64,000 nt of DNA, from contig JAFSCJ010000010.1 in the NCBI GenBank assembly GCA_017436845.1, forward strand, positions 1 through 64,000. The letters are read 5' to 3'. Both the position numbers and the translations under genes were made by a program. Positions 17,139 to 26,100 of the stretch are shown here, piece after piece (the first letter of the stretch is position 1; every line of letters begins with the position of its first letter). Below the pieces are notes generated by a model. It was given only the letters and a program-made list of their open reading frames with translations. It ran no database searches and was not told the origin of the DNA. The DNA is from Muribaculaceae bacterium (GTDB lineage Bacteria; Bacteroidota; Bacteroidia; Bacteroidales; Muribaculaceae).

Positions 17139-18344
17139 ATGGAAAAGAAGAAAAAAGTAGTTGTGGCATTTAGCGGAGGACTTGATACATCTTATACAGT
17201 AATGTATCTCGCTAAAGAGAAAGGATATGAAGTGTATGCCGCATGTGCCAATACAGGAGGTTTCAGCCCTGAACAATTGGCTACAAATGAAGCTAATGCA
17301 TATAAGCTTGGCGCAAAAAAATATGTTACTCTTGATGTAACTCGCGAATATTATGAAAAGAGTTTGAAATATATGATATATGGTAATGTGTTGCGAAATG
17401 GAACATATCCTATTTCTGTCAGTTCAGAACGTATATTCCAAGCAATTGCTATTGCTCGATATGCCAATGAAATAGGAGCTGATGCTATTGCTCACGGCTC
17501 TACAGGTGCCGGTAATGACCAAATTCGTTTTGACATGACATTCCTTGTTATGGCTCCTGGCGTAGAAATCATTACTCTCACTCGAGATAATAACTTGTCT
17601 CGCCAAGAAGAAATTGAATATCTAAATAAAAATGGTTTTTCTGCCGATTTTACAAAGTTGAAGTATAGCTACAATGTGGGATTGTGGGGTACATCCATCT
17701 GTGGCGGTGAAATTCTTGATTCTGCTCAAGGATTGCCAGAAACTGCCTATTTGAAGCATTGTGTAAAAGAAGGAACAGAACTGTTGCGTTTGACATTTGA
17801 AAAAGGTGAGCTAAAGGCCGTAAATGATGTCTATTATGATGATCCTATCGTTGCTATCCAAAAGGTTGAAGAGATTGGAGCCGCTTATGGCGTGGGTCGC
17901 GACATGCACGTCGGCGATACTATTATAGGTATTAAAGGACGCGTGGGATTTGAGGCTGCTGCACCTATGCTAATTATTGGCGCACACCGTTTTCTCGAAA
18001 AATATACATTAAGTAAATGGCAACAATATTGGAAGGATCAAGTAGCTAATTGGTACGGAATGTTCTTGCATGAAAGTCAGTATCTTGAGCCTGTGATGCG
18101 AGATATCGAGTCTATGCTCGTAACATCACAACGTAATGTTAATGGTACTGCAATATTGGAACTTCGTCCTCTTGGTTTCTCTACAGTAGGGGTAGAAAGT
18201 AAAGATGATTTGGTGAAAAATAAATTTGGCGAATATGGCGAAACTCAAAAAGGATGGACTGCCGATGACGCTAAAGGTTTCATCAAAGTATCAGCTACTG
18301 CTTTGCGTGCATATTATGCTAATCACAAAGATGAACAAATATAA
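17139..18344 (+). CDS. argG: Argininosuccinate synthase
   Basis: The 401-residue enzyme condenses citrulline and aspartate with ATP. The PP-loop reads VVAFSGGLDTSYTVMYL at residues 8-24. STGAGNDQIRFD (about 120-131) is the citrulline/aspartate-binding loop, and SERIF is also present. The length is normal. It sits in the arg operon, 14 bases after the GNAT gene and 8 before the PspC gene. Confidence 0.96.
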   Translation: MEKKKKVVVAFSGGLDTSYTVMYLAKEKGYEVYAACANTGGFSPEQLATNEANAYKLGAKKYVTLDVTREYYEKSLKYMIYGNVLRNGTYPISVSSERIFQAIAIARYANEIGADAIAHGSTGAGNDQIRFDMTFLVMAPGVEIITLTRDNNLSRQEEIEYLNKNGFSADFTKLKYSYNVGLWGTSICGGEILDSAQGLPETAYLKHCVKEGTELLRLTFEKGELKAVNDVYYDDPIVAIQKVEEIGAAYGVGRDMHVGDTIIGIKGRVGFEAAAPMLIIGAHRFLEKYTLSKWQQYWKDQVANWYGMFLHESQYLEPVMRDIESMLVTSQRNVNGTAILELRPLGFSTVGVESKDDLVKNKFGEYGETQKGWTADDAKGFIKVSATALRAYYANHKDEQI

Positions 18345-18352
18345 CATTCAAA

Positions 18353-18559
18353 ATGGAAGAAAAAAAACTGAGACGATCAAGAAATGAAAAATTAATTGCC
18401 GGAGTGTGTGGCGGTCTGGCTAAATACTTTGGACTTGATGTGGTTCTTGTGCGCATTGCGTATATTCTATTGTCAGTATTTACTGCATTTGCAGGGGTAT
18501 TGGTTTATTTGATATTAATGATGGTTATGCCACAAGAAAAATTCAGTGATACATTATGA
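18353..18559 (+). CDS. PspC domain small membrane protein
   Basis: The 68-residue protein is a bare PspC domain: KLRRSRNEKLIAGVCGGLAK followed by one or two membrane-spanning segments (about residues 32-60). It is translationally coupled to argC, with its stop codon overlapping the argC ATG (ATGA at 18556-18559). PspC proteins are inner-membrane stress-related proteins. A role in arginine synthesis is not known, and its presence inside the arg operon may just be shared transcription. Confidence 0.9.
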   Translation: MEEKKLRRSRNEKLIAGVCGGLAKYFGLDVVLVRIAYILLSVFTAFAGVLVYLILMMVMPQEKFSDTL

Positions 18560-19527
18560 TAAAGGCAGGAATTATAGGTGGAGCAGGGTATACGGCAGGC
18601 GAGTTGATACGTCTGTTGATTAATCACCCCGATGTAGAAATCAGTTGGATAAATAGTACAAGCAATGCAGGAAATCTTGTTGCTGATGTGCACCAAGGAT
18701 TGATAGGAGAAACATATTTACGTTTTACTAATCAAACACCTTGGGAAGATATTGATGTACTTTTTTGTTGCACCCCTCATGGCGAAACTCGCAAATTTAT
18801 GGAAAGCCATGATGTGCCTGAGTCGTTGAAAATAGTTGATCTTTCAACTGATTATAGAATAGAAGATGGAACGCACGATTTTGTGTATGGATTGCCAGAA
18901 TTAAACAGAAAGCGCATTGTTCGTGGAGCTACACGGGTGGCAAATCCCGGATGTTTTGCGACTGCAATCCAACTTGCACTATTGCCATTGGCCAAAAACT
19001 TGTTGTTAAATAGCGACATCCATGTTACTGCGATAACAGGAAGTACAGGTGCCGGTGTTAAACCATCGGCAACATCTCATTTCTCATGGCGCAATGATAA
19101 TGTATCTATCTACAAACCTTTCCGTCATCAGCATTTGGCTGAGATAAAACAATCTCTTAGCACTTTGCAAAATAGCTTCAAGTCAGAGATAAATTTCATC
19201 CCTGTGAGAGGATGTTTCTCTCGTGGAATTATGGCAATTGTATATATTGATTGTCCTGTTGAACTTGATGAGATACGTCGTTTGTATGAAGATTATTATT
19301 CTGACCACAATTTTACTTTTGTAACCGATAAGGCTCCTGATTTGAAAGATGTGGTGAATACAAACAAGTGTATCCTTCACCTTGAAAAGATTGATGGCAA
19401 ATTGTTGATAACATCTGTTATTGACAATCTTGTGAAAGGTGCGTCTGGACAAGCTGTTCACAATATGAATTTGTTGTTTGGTTTACAAGAAAGAGTTGGA
19501 TTAAATCTCAAACCATCTGCGTTCTAA
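18556..19527 (+). CDS. argC: N-acyl-gamma-glutamyl-phosphate reductase
   Basis: The 323-residue enzyme reduces N-acyl-glutamyl phosphate to the semialdehyde with NADPH. The Rossmann motif GIIGGAGYTAGELIRLL lies at residues 5-21. The catalytic Cys is in RVANPGCFATA (about 136), and GVKPSATSHFSWRNDN is the substrate region. It is the last gene of the operon here. It overlaps the PspC gene by 4 bases and is followed by a strong terminator. argB, argD and argF-type genes are not in the window. Confidence 0.95.
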   Translation: MIKAGIIGGAGYTAGELIRLLINHPDVEISWINSTSNAGNLVADVHQGLIGETYLRFTNQTPWEDIDVLFCCTPHGETRKFMESHDVPESLKIVDLSTDYRIEDGTHDFVYGLPELNRKRIVRGATRVANPGCFATAIQLALLPLAKNLLLNSDIHVTAITGSTGAGVKPSATSHFSWRNDNVSIYKPFRHQHLAEIKQSLSTLQNSFKSEINFIPVRGCFSRGIMAIVYIDCPVELDEIRRLYEDYYSDHNFTFVTDKAPDLKDVVNTNKCILHLEKIDGKLLITSVIDNLVKGASGQAVHNMNLLFGLQERVGLNLKPSAF

Positions 19528-19546
19528 TATTGTCGATATATAGTAC

Positions 19547-19584
19547 AAAAAAGGCTCTTGTTTTGCAAAACAAGAGCCTTTTTG
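19547..19584. terminator. Bidirectional terminator between argC and ychF
   Basis: A perfect inverted repeat (AAGGCTCTTG and CAAGAGCCTT around TTTTGCAAAA) is flanked by an A-run on one side and a T-run on the other. It can therefore terminate both the arginine operon and the convergent ychF gene. Confidence 0.9.
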
Positions 19585-19603
19585 TGTTTATAAGAAGTAT
19601 ATT

Positions 19604-20707
19604 TTATACATTGAAACGGAAATGCATGATGTCGCCATCTTGAACAACATATTCTTTTCCTTCGACATTCATTTTGCCGGCTTCTTTTACAGCATTTTCA
19701 CTGCCAAGAGTTACGAAGTCGTCATATTTTATAACTTCAGCACGAATAAATCCTTTTTCAAAATCGGTGTGGATTATACCTGCACATTGAGGTGCTTTGC
19801 TACCACGAAGGAATGTCCATGCACGCACTTCATCAGGTCCTGCAGTAAAGTATGTTTGGAGATTTAGTAGAGCATATGCAGCACGTATGAGTCGAGAAAC
19901 ACCCGATTCTTCAAGACCTATTTCTGCAAGGAATTCTTGGCGTTCTTCGTATGTGTCAAGCTCTGCGATTTCACTTTCTGTTTGAGCTGCAACGATGAGT
20001 ATTTGTGCATCTTCATCTTTTACAGCTTCTCGCACAGCATCAACATATTTATTGCCGGAAACGGCTGATGTGTCATCAACGTTGCACACATACATTACCG
20101 GCTTGTTTGTAAGTAGGAATAGCTCCTTCGCAAATTTTTGTTCATCTACAGTTTCAAATTTTACTGAGCGTGCAGGCAAGCCTTGATCAAGAGCATCTTT
20201 GAATTGACGTAGCACTTCATATTGCATCTTTGCAACTTTATCGCCACCTGTTTGTGCTTGTTTTTGAGTTTTTGCAATGCGAGCTTCAACTGTTTCCAAG
20301 TCTTTAAGTTGCAATTCGTAGTCGATGATTTCTTTGTCGCGCACAGGGTCGACAGTACCATCGACGTGGGTGATATTATCATTGTCAAAGCAACGCAATA
20401 CGTGTAGGATAGCATCGGTTTCGCGAATGTTTGCAAGGAATTTGTTCCCAAGCCCTTCTCCTTTAGATGCTCCTTTTACAAGCCCCGCGATGTCGACGAT
20501 TTCAACTGTTGCAGGAACCACGCTACGAGGCTCACACATCTCAACAAGTTTAGTGAGACGATCATCAGGTACAGTAATTACTCCCACATTTGGCTCAATG
20601 GTACAGAATGGGAAGTTAGCTGATTGTGCTTTAGCGTTTGATAAACAATTGAAAAGAGTGGACTTGCCAACGTTTGGAAGTCCTACGATGCCGCATTGTA
20701 GTGCCAT
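19604..20707 (-). CDS. ychF: YchF/OLA1-family ATPase
   Basis: The 367-residue Obg-family P-loop NTPase has the G1 motif GLPNVGKST at residues 9-17, G3 DIAGLVKGAS at about 70-79 and an NVDD motif at the G4 position. That G4 variant makes the family prefer ATP over GTP. A coiled-coil insertion (about 130-170) and a C-terminal TGS domain follow. It is cytosolic, ribosome-associated and linked to stress responses in other bacteria. It is monocistronic and convergent with argC. Confidence 0.96.
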   Translation of the reverse strand: MALQCGIVGLPNVGKSTLFNCLSNAKAQSANFPFCTIEPNVGVITVPDDRLTKLVEMCEPRSVVPATVEIVDIAGLVKGASKGEGLGNKFLANIRETDAILHVLRCFDNDNITHVDGTVDPVRDKEIIDYELQLKDLETVEARIAKTQKQAQTGGDKVAKMQYEVLRQFKDALDQGLPARSVKFETVDEQKFAKELFLLTNKPVMYVCNVDDTSAVSGNKYVDAVREAVKDEDAQILIVAAQTESEIAELDTYEERQEFLAEIGLEESGVSRLIRAAYALLNLQTYFTAGPDEVRAWTFLRGSKAPQCAGIIHTDFEKGFIRAEVIKYDDFVTLGSENAVKEAGKMNVEGKEYVVQDGDIMHFRFNV

Positions 20708-20735
20708 GATTTAATTAGTTTATTGTTTTGCGGTG

Positions 20736-20743
20736 CAAATATA
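20736..20743 (-). promoter_or_regulatory. Promoter -7 element for ychF
   Basis: TATATTTG on the minus strand lies 28 bases upstream of the ychF start. Confidence 0.6.
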
Positions 20744-20811
20744 CGGATTTTAACCCACACTGCATAATTTCTTAGGTCGTTGCGGATATAAATTTAATGG
20801 GTAGTGGATAA

Positions 20812-20849
20812 GACAAAAGGAGATGCATCTAAAAATTAGACACATCTCC
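20812..20849 (-). terminator. Terminator of the CotH-like gene
   Basis: On the minus strand, GGAGATG and CATCTCC arms (7 bp, extendable with mismatches) are followed by TTTTGTCTT. It lies just downstream of the CotH-like gene. Confidence 0.6.
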
Positions 20850-20872
20850 AAGAAACAGCCCAAATTAGAATG

Positions 20873-22225
20873 TTATAATATGATTTTGTTTGCTTTGTTA
20901 CCTTTTATGCGTATATATAATCCGCTTTGAGGGTTTTCAACTTTCACGCCTTGCAGATTATAGTATTCAATAGGGATGTCGTTTTCATCCATTATAACAT
21001 CATCAATGCCGGCAGGATCCCATTGGGTATTTAACCATTGAATTCGAGCATCAAGCAGTTGCTTAAATTCAGCTTTCATAGTTGCAGAATTTGATGTTCC
21101 GTAACTTGGCCAGCGTTGATAGTCGCTTGAAATGGCTGACGATATTTCGGATACATATGTATCAATATATGTACTTAGTGTTGGATATTGGGTTGTGTAA
21201 AACTCTTTCCATAGTTCCTTTACTTTGGCCTGGAAACGAGGAAATTTTGCAATTTCGGCAATCCAATGTTGAGTATATGGCGAGTTTTTGTAAATGAATT
21301 GTTGCTCAGTGCGACGATAAGCGTTGGCAAAATCCCACACCGGACCGAAGCTCCAAATATTGGCTGTGCCACGTTGTTTGTATAGATATGTGCTACCATG
21401 GAATGCTTCGGTATTATCCATTATCTCTTGAACAATATAGAAACGAGCCAATGTGTCCATATTTATGTAATTTTCCCAAGTTGTAGAACTTTTGTCAGTC
21501 GCATAAATGGCATTGTTCATGCTGTTTAGCTGACCGGTCAAATAGTTGGTCTGTGCTGAAGAAAGTTCTTCAGGGTCTTTGTAAGTGAAACGCATAGTGT
21601 TGCCATTTCCTTCTGTGATTTTTACTTGTGCTTCATCGTCGGCATTGTCCAATTCAAGTAGCCATCCTCCGGTAATTAAAGAATTATCGGTTTCATTGTC
21701 GTTTTGTTTTGTGATTGCTACTCGGTCTTTATCTACTCGCACTGATTCAGTTAAAAAGTATAGCCCTATGTATGATCCATTTAGCATGACTTCAACGGGA
21801 CGATAACGAGGAGTGTATGAGAGATTTAAACATTTACTGAGTTTAAAGCCCATTGCGTTTCGAATAAAGGCTAAATCATCATCAGCGTATGCCAATAGAC
21901 AATAGTTTTTACTCTTAGGCATATCTAAAAGTTTGATGCCCACTGTGAGTTTGAAACGATAAGGCTTTTTGTCGTAGTTGGTCCATGAAGTGTTTCCTCG
22001 ACCACGTATTTTCATTGCTACTGTGCTTGATGCTGAGCCGGTGGCAGTGTAGCCTGATGATTTTGGGTCTATATAGAAATTTGCATCGATATATGTGTCT
22101 TTAGATGTGATTTCGGCCCCATTGCTTGTATAGATGTACATTACGGGAATAGTTCCTGAGAATGTTGCTGCATTGGCAGTTATAATTGCGATAAGAGCAC
22201 AGATTATAAGGTGAAATTTCTTCAT
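20873..22225 (-). CDS. Secreted CotH kinase-like protein
   Basis: The 450-residue protein has a signal peptide (about 1-19) and a CotH-kinase-like domain at about 60-380. Family signatures are MKIRGRGNTSW, KKPYRFKL, MPKSKNYCLLAYADD, LNGSYIGLYFLTESV and FGPVWDFANAY. CotH domains are atypical protein kinases; activity is not proven here. The last 35 residues (IEYYNLQGVKV, then SGLYIRIKGNK and IIL) form a C-terminal module also found on the peptidase at 26101-29400, probably a secretion or sorting module. It is monocistronic, with its own promoter and terminator. Confidence 0.85.
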   Translation of the reverse strand: MKKFHLIICALIAIITANAATFSGTIPVMYIYTSNGAEITSKDTYIDANFYIDPKSSGYTATGSASSTVAMKIRGRGNTSWTNYDKKPYRFKLTVGIKLLDMPKSKNYCLLAYADDDLAFIRNAMGFKLSKCLNLSYTPRYRPVEVMLNGSYIGLYFLTESVRVDKDRVAITKQNDNETDNSLITGGWLLELDNADDEAQVKITEGNGNTMRFTYKDPEELSSAQTNYLTGQLNSMNNAIYATDKSSTTWENYINMDTLARFYIVQEIMDNTEAFHGSTYLYKQRGTANIWSFGPVWDFANAYRRTEQQFIYKNSPYTQHWIAEIAKFPRFQAKVKELWKEFYTTQYPTLSTYIDTYVSEISSAISSDYQRWPSYGTSNSATMKAEFKQLLDARIQWLNTQWDPAGIDDVIMDENDIPIEYYNLQGVKVENPQSGLYIRIKGNKANKIIL

Positions 22226-22256
22226 GAAAGTAATGGTATTATGTTTTGATCTTCTC

Positions 22257-22264
22257 CAAAGTTA
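22257..22264 (-). promoter_or_regulatory. Promoter -7 element for the CotH-like gene
   Basis: TAACTTTG on the minus strand lies 31 bases before the start codon at 22225. Confidence 0.6.
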
Positions 22265-22289
22265 CAAAAAAGATTTGGTTGAAATAAAT

Positions 22290-22317
22290 AGGGGTGTATC
22301 TTTGTCGATACACCCCT
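22290..22317 (-). terminator. Terminator of the aldolase gene
   Basis: Arms AGGGGTGTATC and GATACACCCCT form a near-perfect 11-bp hairpin with a short loop. On the minus strand a T-rich stretch (TATTTATTT) follows. Confidence 0.85.
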
Positions 22318-22349
22318 AAATTATATGGATAAAAAATTAAATTTTATCT

Positions 22350-23348
22350 TTATTCAGCTTTACCTGCTGAGCCAAGCACGTTGATGATTTTGTGCTTGTA
22401 AAGTTTTTCCATGTTGTCACGTGCCGGACCGAGGTATTTACGTGGGTCGAATTCAGCCGGTTTTTCAACAAATACTTTGCGGATAGCTGCAGTCATGGCA
22501 AGACGGCTGTCAGAGTCGATGTTGATTTTGCAAACAGCTGATTTAGCTGATTCGCGCAACCATTCTTCTGGAATACCGATAGCTGCTTTCAATGCACCAC
22601 CGTTAGCGTTGATAGTTTCAACTTCGTCTTGAGGAACTGAAGATGATCCGTGAAGCACGATGGGGAATCCGGGAAGTTTTTCTTCTACAGCTTTCAATAC
22701 GTCGAATGCCAATGGAGGAGGAACGAGCTTGCCGTTTTCGTCTTTTGTACATTGTTCAGGAGTGAACTTGTAAGCACCGTGAGAAGTACCGATTGAGATA
22801 GCCAAGCTGTCGCAACCTGTGCGAGTAGCGAAATCGATTACTTCTTCAGGGTCAGTGTAAGTGTGGTGGTCAGAAGAAACTTCGTCTTCAACACCTGCCA
22901 ATACACCAAGTTCTCCTTCTACTGTAACATCATATTGGTGAGCATATTCAACAACTTGTTTTGTAAGAGCAACGTTTTCTTCGTAAGGAAGGTGAGAACC
23001 GTCGATCATTACTGAAGAGAAACCGCTGTCGATACAAGATTTGCAAAGTTCGAAACTGTCACCGTGGTCAAGGTGAAGAACGATTTGAGGATTAGCCCAT
23101 CCAAGTTCTTTAGCATATTCAACAGCACCTTGTGCCATGTAGCGAAGGAGAGTAGCGTTAGCATAGTTGCGAGCTCCCTTAGATACTTGCAAGATTACAG
23201 GAGATTTTTCTTCAGCAGCTGCTTTGATAATTGCTTGAAGTTGCTCCATGTTGTTGAAGTTGAAAGCAGGGATTGCATATCCTCCCTTGATTGCTTTAGC
23301 AAACATTTCTCGAGTGTTTACCAAGCCAAGTTCTTTGTAACTTACCAT
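22350..23348 (-). CDS. fba: Fructose-bisphosphate aldolase, class II
   Basis: The 332-residue zinc-dependent aldolase interconverts fructose 1,6-bisphosphate with DHAP and glyceraldehyde 3-phosphate in glycolysis and gluconeogenesis. Metal and substrate motifs are IVLHLDHGDSFE, VTVEGELGVLAG, ISIGTSHGAYKF and IVLHGSSSVP, in that order. The length and DEVSSDHHTYTDPEEV insert are those of the type B class II enzymes of Bacteroidetes. The codon choice is strongly biased, as expected for high expression. It is monocistronic. Confidence 0.97.
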   Translation of the reverse strand: MVSYKELGLVNTREMFAKAIKGGYAIPAFNFNNMEQLQAIIKAAAEEKSPVILQVSKGARNYANATLLRYMAQGAVEYAKELGWANPQIVLHLDHGDSFELCKSCIDSGFSSVMIDGSHLPYEENVALTKQVVEYAHQYDVTVEGELGVLAGVEDEVSSDHHTYTDPEEVIDFATRTGCDSLAISIGTSHGAYKFTPEQCTKDENGKLVPPPLAFDVLKAVEEKLPGFPIVLHGSSSVPQDEVETINANGGALKAAIGIPEEWLRESAKSAVCKINIDSDSRLAMTAAIRKVFVEKPAEFDPRKYLGPARDNMEKLYKHKIINVLGSAGKAE

Positions 23349-23398
23349 TTAGAGTAATTATTATTAGTGAATAAATATTGTTTGTTCAAAATATAGTG

Positions 23399-23406
23399 CA
23401 AAGTTA
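23399..23406 (-). promoter_or_regulatory. Promoter -7 element for fba
   Basis: TAACTTTG on the minus strand lies 50 bases upstream of the aldolase start. Confidence 0.65.
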
Positions 23407-23489
23407 CTGCTTTATTGCTGAATGAGAAATATTAACGGCTATAATTTTTGCAAAAAAAAATGATGTTGATTTATGATTTTGCGAGTTAA

Positions 23490-24284
23490 TTATTTATCCG
23501 GACGATTTACATAATAATAGGCACATCCCACAAATACTGCGCCACCTACAATATTCCCGAGTGTAGCAGGGATAAAGCTTGTTGTAATGGCTTGCATAAT
23601 CTCAACATTTGCTCCTTCAAGCATTCCTGCCGGGATGAAGAACATATTGGCAATGGAGTGTTCGTAGCCAAGTGCAACAAATACCATTACCGGCAACCAG
23701 CATCCTGCCATTTTGGCCAAAAGACTTTTGCCTGAAAGGGCAAGCCATACCGCAAGACATACAAACCAGTTGGCGCCAATCCCTTTGAGAAATACAGTAA
23801 TCCATGGCATTGAGACTTTGGCTTCGGCGATTTTTATGATTGCCGAATGGTAAGGCTCGTTTGTGGTCAATCCACATAGATATACAAACAAGTATGTGAA
23901 CATTATGGCACCAAGAAAGTTGCCTATATAAACAAGCATCCAATTCCTGATAACGGCAAAAAACGAATGCCGTTTAGCTAAATATGATGGAATTAATAAG
24001 GCGTTGTTTCCTGTGAATAACTCTGCTCCGAGTATTACAACAAGTATCAACCCTATGGGGAACATTGCTCCACTAAGGATGCGTTGTAATGAGGGGTTGT
24101 CGGCTGTAATTTCGGGGAACCCAAAGCCTATGATGAGGGATAAGACTCCGCCCATTGAGATGTAAATTCCTGCGAGCATTGCAAGAACGGTTAGTTTCCC
24201 ATATTTCCCTGAACTTAATGCTACTTTGTTTGCGCCTATTTCTATTGCCGATTTTATAACCTCTTTGGGTGAATTTAATGCCAT
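23490..24284 (-). CDS. Formate/nitrite transporter family protein
   Basis: The 264-residue protein starts at the ATG at 24284 (MALNSPKEVIKSAIEIG); the longer frame to 24377 adds unrelated residues and is rejected. Six membrane segments are visible. Family signatures include GAELFTGNN (near residue 83), KGIGANWFVCLAVWLAL and the EHSIANMFFIPAGM half-helix. FNT channels are inner-membrane pentamers carrying formate, nitrite or hydrosulfide; the substrate cannot be decided. No pyruvate formate-lyase or nitrite reductase gene is adjacent. Confidence 0.92.
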   Translation of the reverse strand: MALNSPKEVIKSAIEIGANKVALSSGKYGKLTVLAMLAGIYISMGGVLSLIIGFGFPEITADNPSLQRILSGAMFPIGLILVVILGAELFTGNNALLIPSYLAKRHSFFAVIRNWMLVYIGNFLGAIMFTYLFVYLCGLTTNEPYHSAIIKIAEAKVSMPWITVFLKGIGANWFVCLAVWLALSGKSLLAKMAGCWLPVMVFVALGYEHSIANMFFIPAGMLEGANVEIMQAITTSFIPATLGNIVGGAVFVGCAYYYVNRPDK

Positions 24285-24352
24285 TGTGATAAAGTTTTGA
24301 AATATCTTGCAAGTTACGAATTTTATTTGAAATAATAAATGGGGAGTGCCGG

Positions 24353-24389
24353 GATAAAGAAAAGGCGTGCTTGGCACGCCTTGAAAAAA
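24353..24389. terminator. Terminator after hpf (bidirectional shape)
   Basis: AAGGCGTGC and GCACGCCTT flank a three-base loop. A-rich DNA lies on both sides, so the minus strand reads into CTTTTCTTT after the stem. It separates hpf from the transporter gene. Confidence 0.8.
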
Positions 24390-24403
24390 TTATTTTATAT
24401 GAG

Positions 24404-24697
24404 TTATTTCTTAGCTTTTTTCTTTTCAAGTTGTTTTTCGATTGCTTCGAGGCAGAGGTCAACAGCTTCTTCAAACGTATCGGCAACTTTTGTTGCCACT
24501 AAATCCTCATGTTGAGGAGCCATTATCTTGATTAGTGCTTCCTTGTTCATTGCTGTTTCAGGTTTAACTACCTTTAGAGTTACATCTACATCGGAGATAT
24601 TCTCATTGTGACGAGCGAGTCGCTCAACTTTCTTGTTGATGAAATTGACTAATTTTTCAGCTACGTCAAAGTGGATGGCTTTAATTCTAATGTCCAT
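24404..24697 (-). CDS. hpf: Ribosome hibernation-promoting factor (short form)
   Basis: The 97-residue protein is the short HPF/YfiA type. The beta-alpha-beta-beta-beta-alpha fold is evident in IRIKAIHFDVAEKLVNFINK, VDVTLKVVKPETAMNKEALI and DTFEEAVDLCLEAIEKQLEK, ending in a Lys-rich tail. It binds the 30S subunit in the decoding region during stationary phase. It sits one base after xerC on the minus strand. Confidence 0.93.
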   Translation of the reverse strand: MDIRIKAIHFDVAEKLVNFINKKVERLARHNENISDVDVTLKVVKPETAMNKEALIKIMAPQHEDLVATKVADTFEEAVDLCLEAIEKQLEKKKAKK

Positions 24698-24698
24698 A

Positions 24699-25598
24699 TT
24701 ATCCTCCTTTTTTTAGTGCACGTGGATGTGCGAGTTCATAATTATGTTTCAATTCACGGTATGTAATGTGTGTATACATTTGTGTTGTTGCTAATGATTT
24801 GTGCCCTAATAGTTGTTGTACCGCATTGATGTCGGCTCCGTTGTTGAGCATGTCGCTTGCGAAGGAGTGTCTAAGCACGTGAGGGCTTTGTCGCTCTGAA
24901 TGTACTCTTCCCGACAATGTGCGATGTACGATGTTGTAAATGAGATTTCTATAAAGAGGCTCACCTGTAGGTCGCAGGAAAAATTGTGGTTCAGGAGACT
25001 CCACAATATCATCTCGTAGCCGTCGGTATAGGGTAATCATCTCGCTTAGTTCTTCCCCGAAAGGAATTATTCTTTCTTTATTACGTTTCCCGAGCACTTT
25101 TAGTTCACCGCGGGCTGTGTTAACGTTTGCATCAAGCAGAGTCATTAGTTCGCTACATCTGATTCCGGTAGAGTAGAACATGAGGATGATGAGCCTGTCT
25201 CGGGTTTCGATATAATCATCGTGATCCCATGTTTCCGATAGGATTCTATTGGTTTCTACAGGACGAATGTAGATGGGTAATGGTTTGTCGATTTTTGCGA
25301 GTGTGATTTCTGTCGCCGGATTGGACTTTAATCCGTGGTACTTCATCAGATAATTGTAGAATGCTCTCACTGCTTGTATTTTGCGTCGTATTGTACGCTG
25401 ACTACTGTTTTTATTTGCAAGATGAGAAATCCATTGTCTTATGTCCAATGGGGTTATATCTAATGGGTAAAATTCTTCTGGTTTATTGTCGGTGCAGTAG
25501 TTTCTCCATTGCACAAGATCTGTCTTATATGACGAAACGGTGTGTGCCGAAAGATTCAGCTCACACCGTATATATGTCAAAAAAGAATCTATGTGCAT
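24699..25598 (-). CDS. xerC: Tyrosine recombinase XerC
   Basis: The 299-residue recombinase carries all six catalytic residues: Arg147 (STGIRCSEL), Lys171, His240 and Arg243 (SPHVLRHSF), His266 (LGHKSLATTQ) and Tyr275. The N-terminal SAM-like core-binding domain covers residues 1-85. It acts with XerD at dif to resolve chromosome dimers. Its position between rpsU and hpf is the conserved Bacteroidetes arrangement for the housekeeping enzyme, so it is not an integrase of a mobile element. Confidence 0.93.
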   Translation of the reverse strand: MHIDSFLTYIRCELNLSAHTVSSYKTDLVQWRNYCTDNKPEEFYPLDITPLDIRQWISHLANKNSSQRTIRRKIQAVRAFYNYLMKYHGLKSNPATEITLAKIDKPLPIYIRPVETNRILSETWDHDDYIETRDRLIILMFYSTGIRCSELMTLLDANVNTARGELKVLGKRNKERIIPFGEELSEMITLYRRLRDDIVESPEPQFFLRPTGEPLYRNLIYNIVHRTLSGRVHSERQSPHVLRHSFASDMLNNGADINAVQQLLGHKSLATTQMYTHITYRELKHNYELAHPRALKKGG

Positions 25599-25704
25599 AA
25601 TAAATTCGTGCTAACTCTTGTTATGGATGATTATCTCAATCCTGTAGCTACGAATTTATATGATTCTTTTTAAATTTCCAAATTATTTTTGAAAAAAATG
25701 TAGA

Positions 25705-25896
25705 TTATTCTTCTACGCTACGAAGTTTTTGAACATAAACAGCTTTCATCATCTTCTTGCGGTTTGCAACAGATGGTTTTTCAAATGCCTGACGGCTACG
25801 AAGTTCTTTAACGATACCGGTTTTTTCAAATTTACGTTTGAATTTCTTTAAAGCTTTTTCAATGTTTTCGCCTTCTTTTACTTGTACGATGATCAT
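25705..25896 (-). CDS. rpsU: 30S ribosomal protein S21
   Basis: The 63-residue basic protein matches bS21: MIIVQVKEGENIEKALKKFK followed by RKFEKTGIVKELRSRQAFEKP. It helps base-pair mRNA leaders to 16S rRNA on the 30S platform. In the minus direction it heads rpsU-xerC-hpf, with 106 bases before xerC, and has a promoter at 25943-25950. Confidence 0.95.
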   Translation of the reverse strand: MIIVQVKEGENIEKALKKFKRKFEKTGIVKELRSRQAFEKPSVANRKKMMKAVYVQKLRSVEE

Positions 25897-25942
25897 ATTA
25901 ATATATTAGTTTTTTGTTATTTGCTTTTTATGTTTAGCGGTG

Positions 25943-25950
25943 CAAAATTA
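25943..25950 (-). promoter_or_regulatory. Promoter -7 element for rpsU
   Basis: TAATTTTG on the minus strand fits TAnnTTTG, 46 bases upstream of rpsU. Confidence 0.55.
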
Positions 25951-26011
25951 CACATACTTTTTCATTCTGCAAAACTTTTTTATCTCAAATTCAGATAATA
26001 ATCAATTTTTC

Positions 26012-26053
26012 TTGAAAAACACAACTCCCACACCTTTGCAAGTGTGGGAGTTG
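26012..26053 (-). terminator. Terminator of the C39-like peptidase gene
   Basis: CAACTCCCACAC and GTGTGGGAGTTG form a 12-bp stem. On the minus strand TGTTTTTC follows. It lies 47 bases after the stop codon. Confidence 0.9.
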
Positions 26054-26100
26054 TTATTGGGACTTGAGGGTTTATCAACTTTTAACTCTCAATTTTCAAT

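Noticed and set aside
24699..25598. Tyrosine recombinase as integrase of a mobile element
   Set aside because: It is flanked by rpsU and hpf in the conserved housekeeping order and has the length and motifs of XerC, so it is the chromosomal dimer resolvase.
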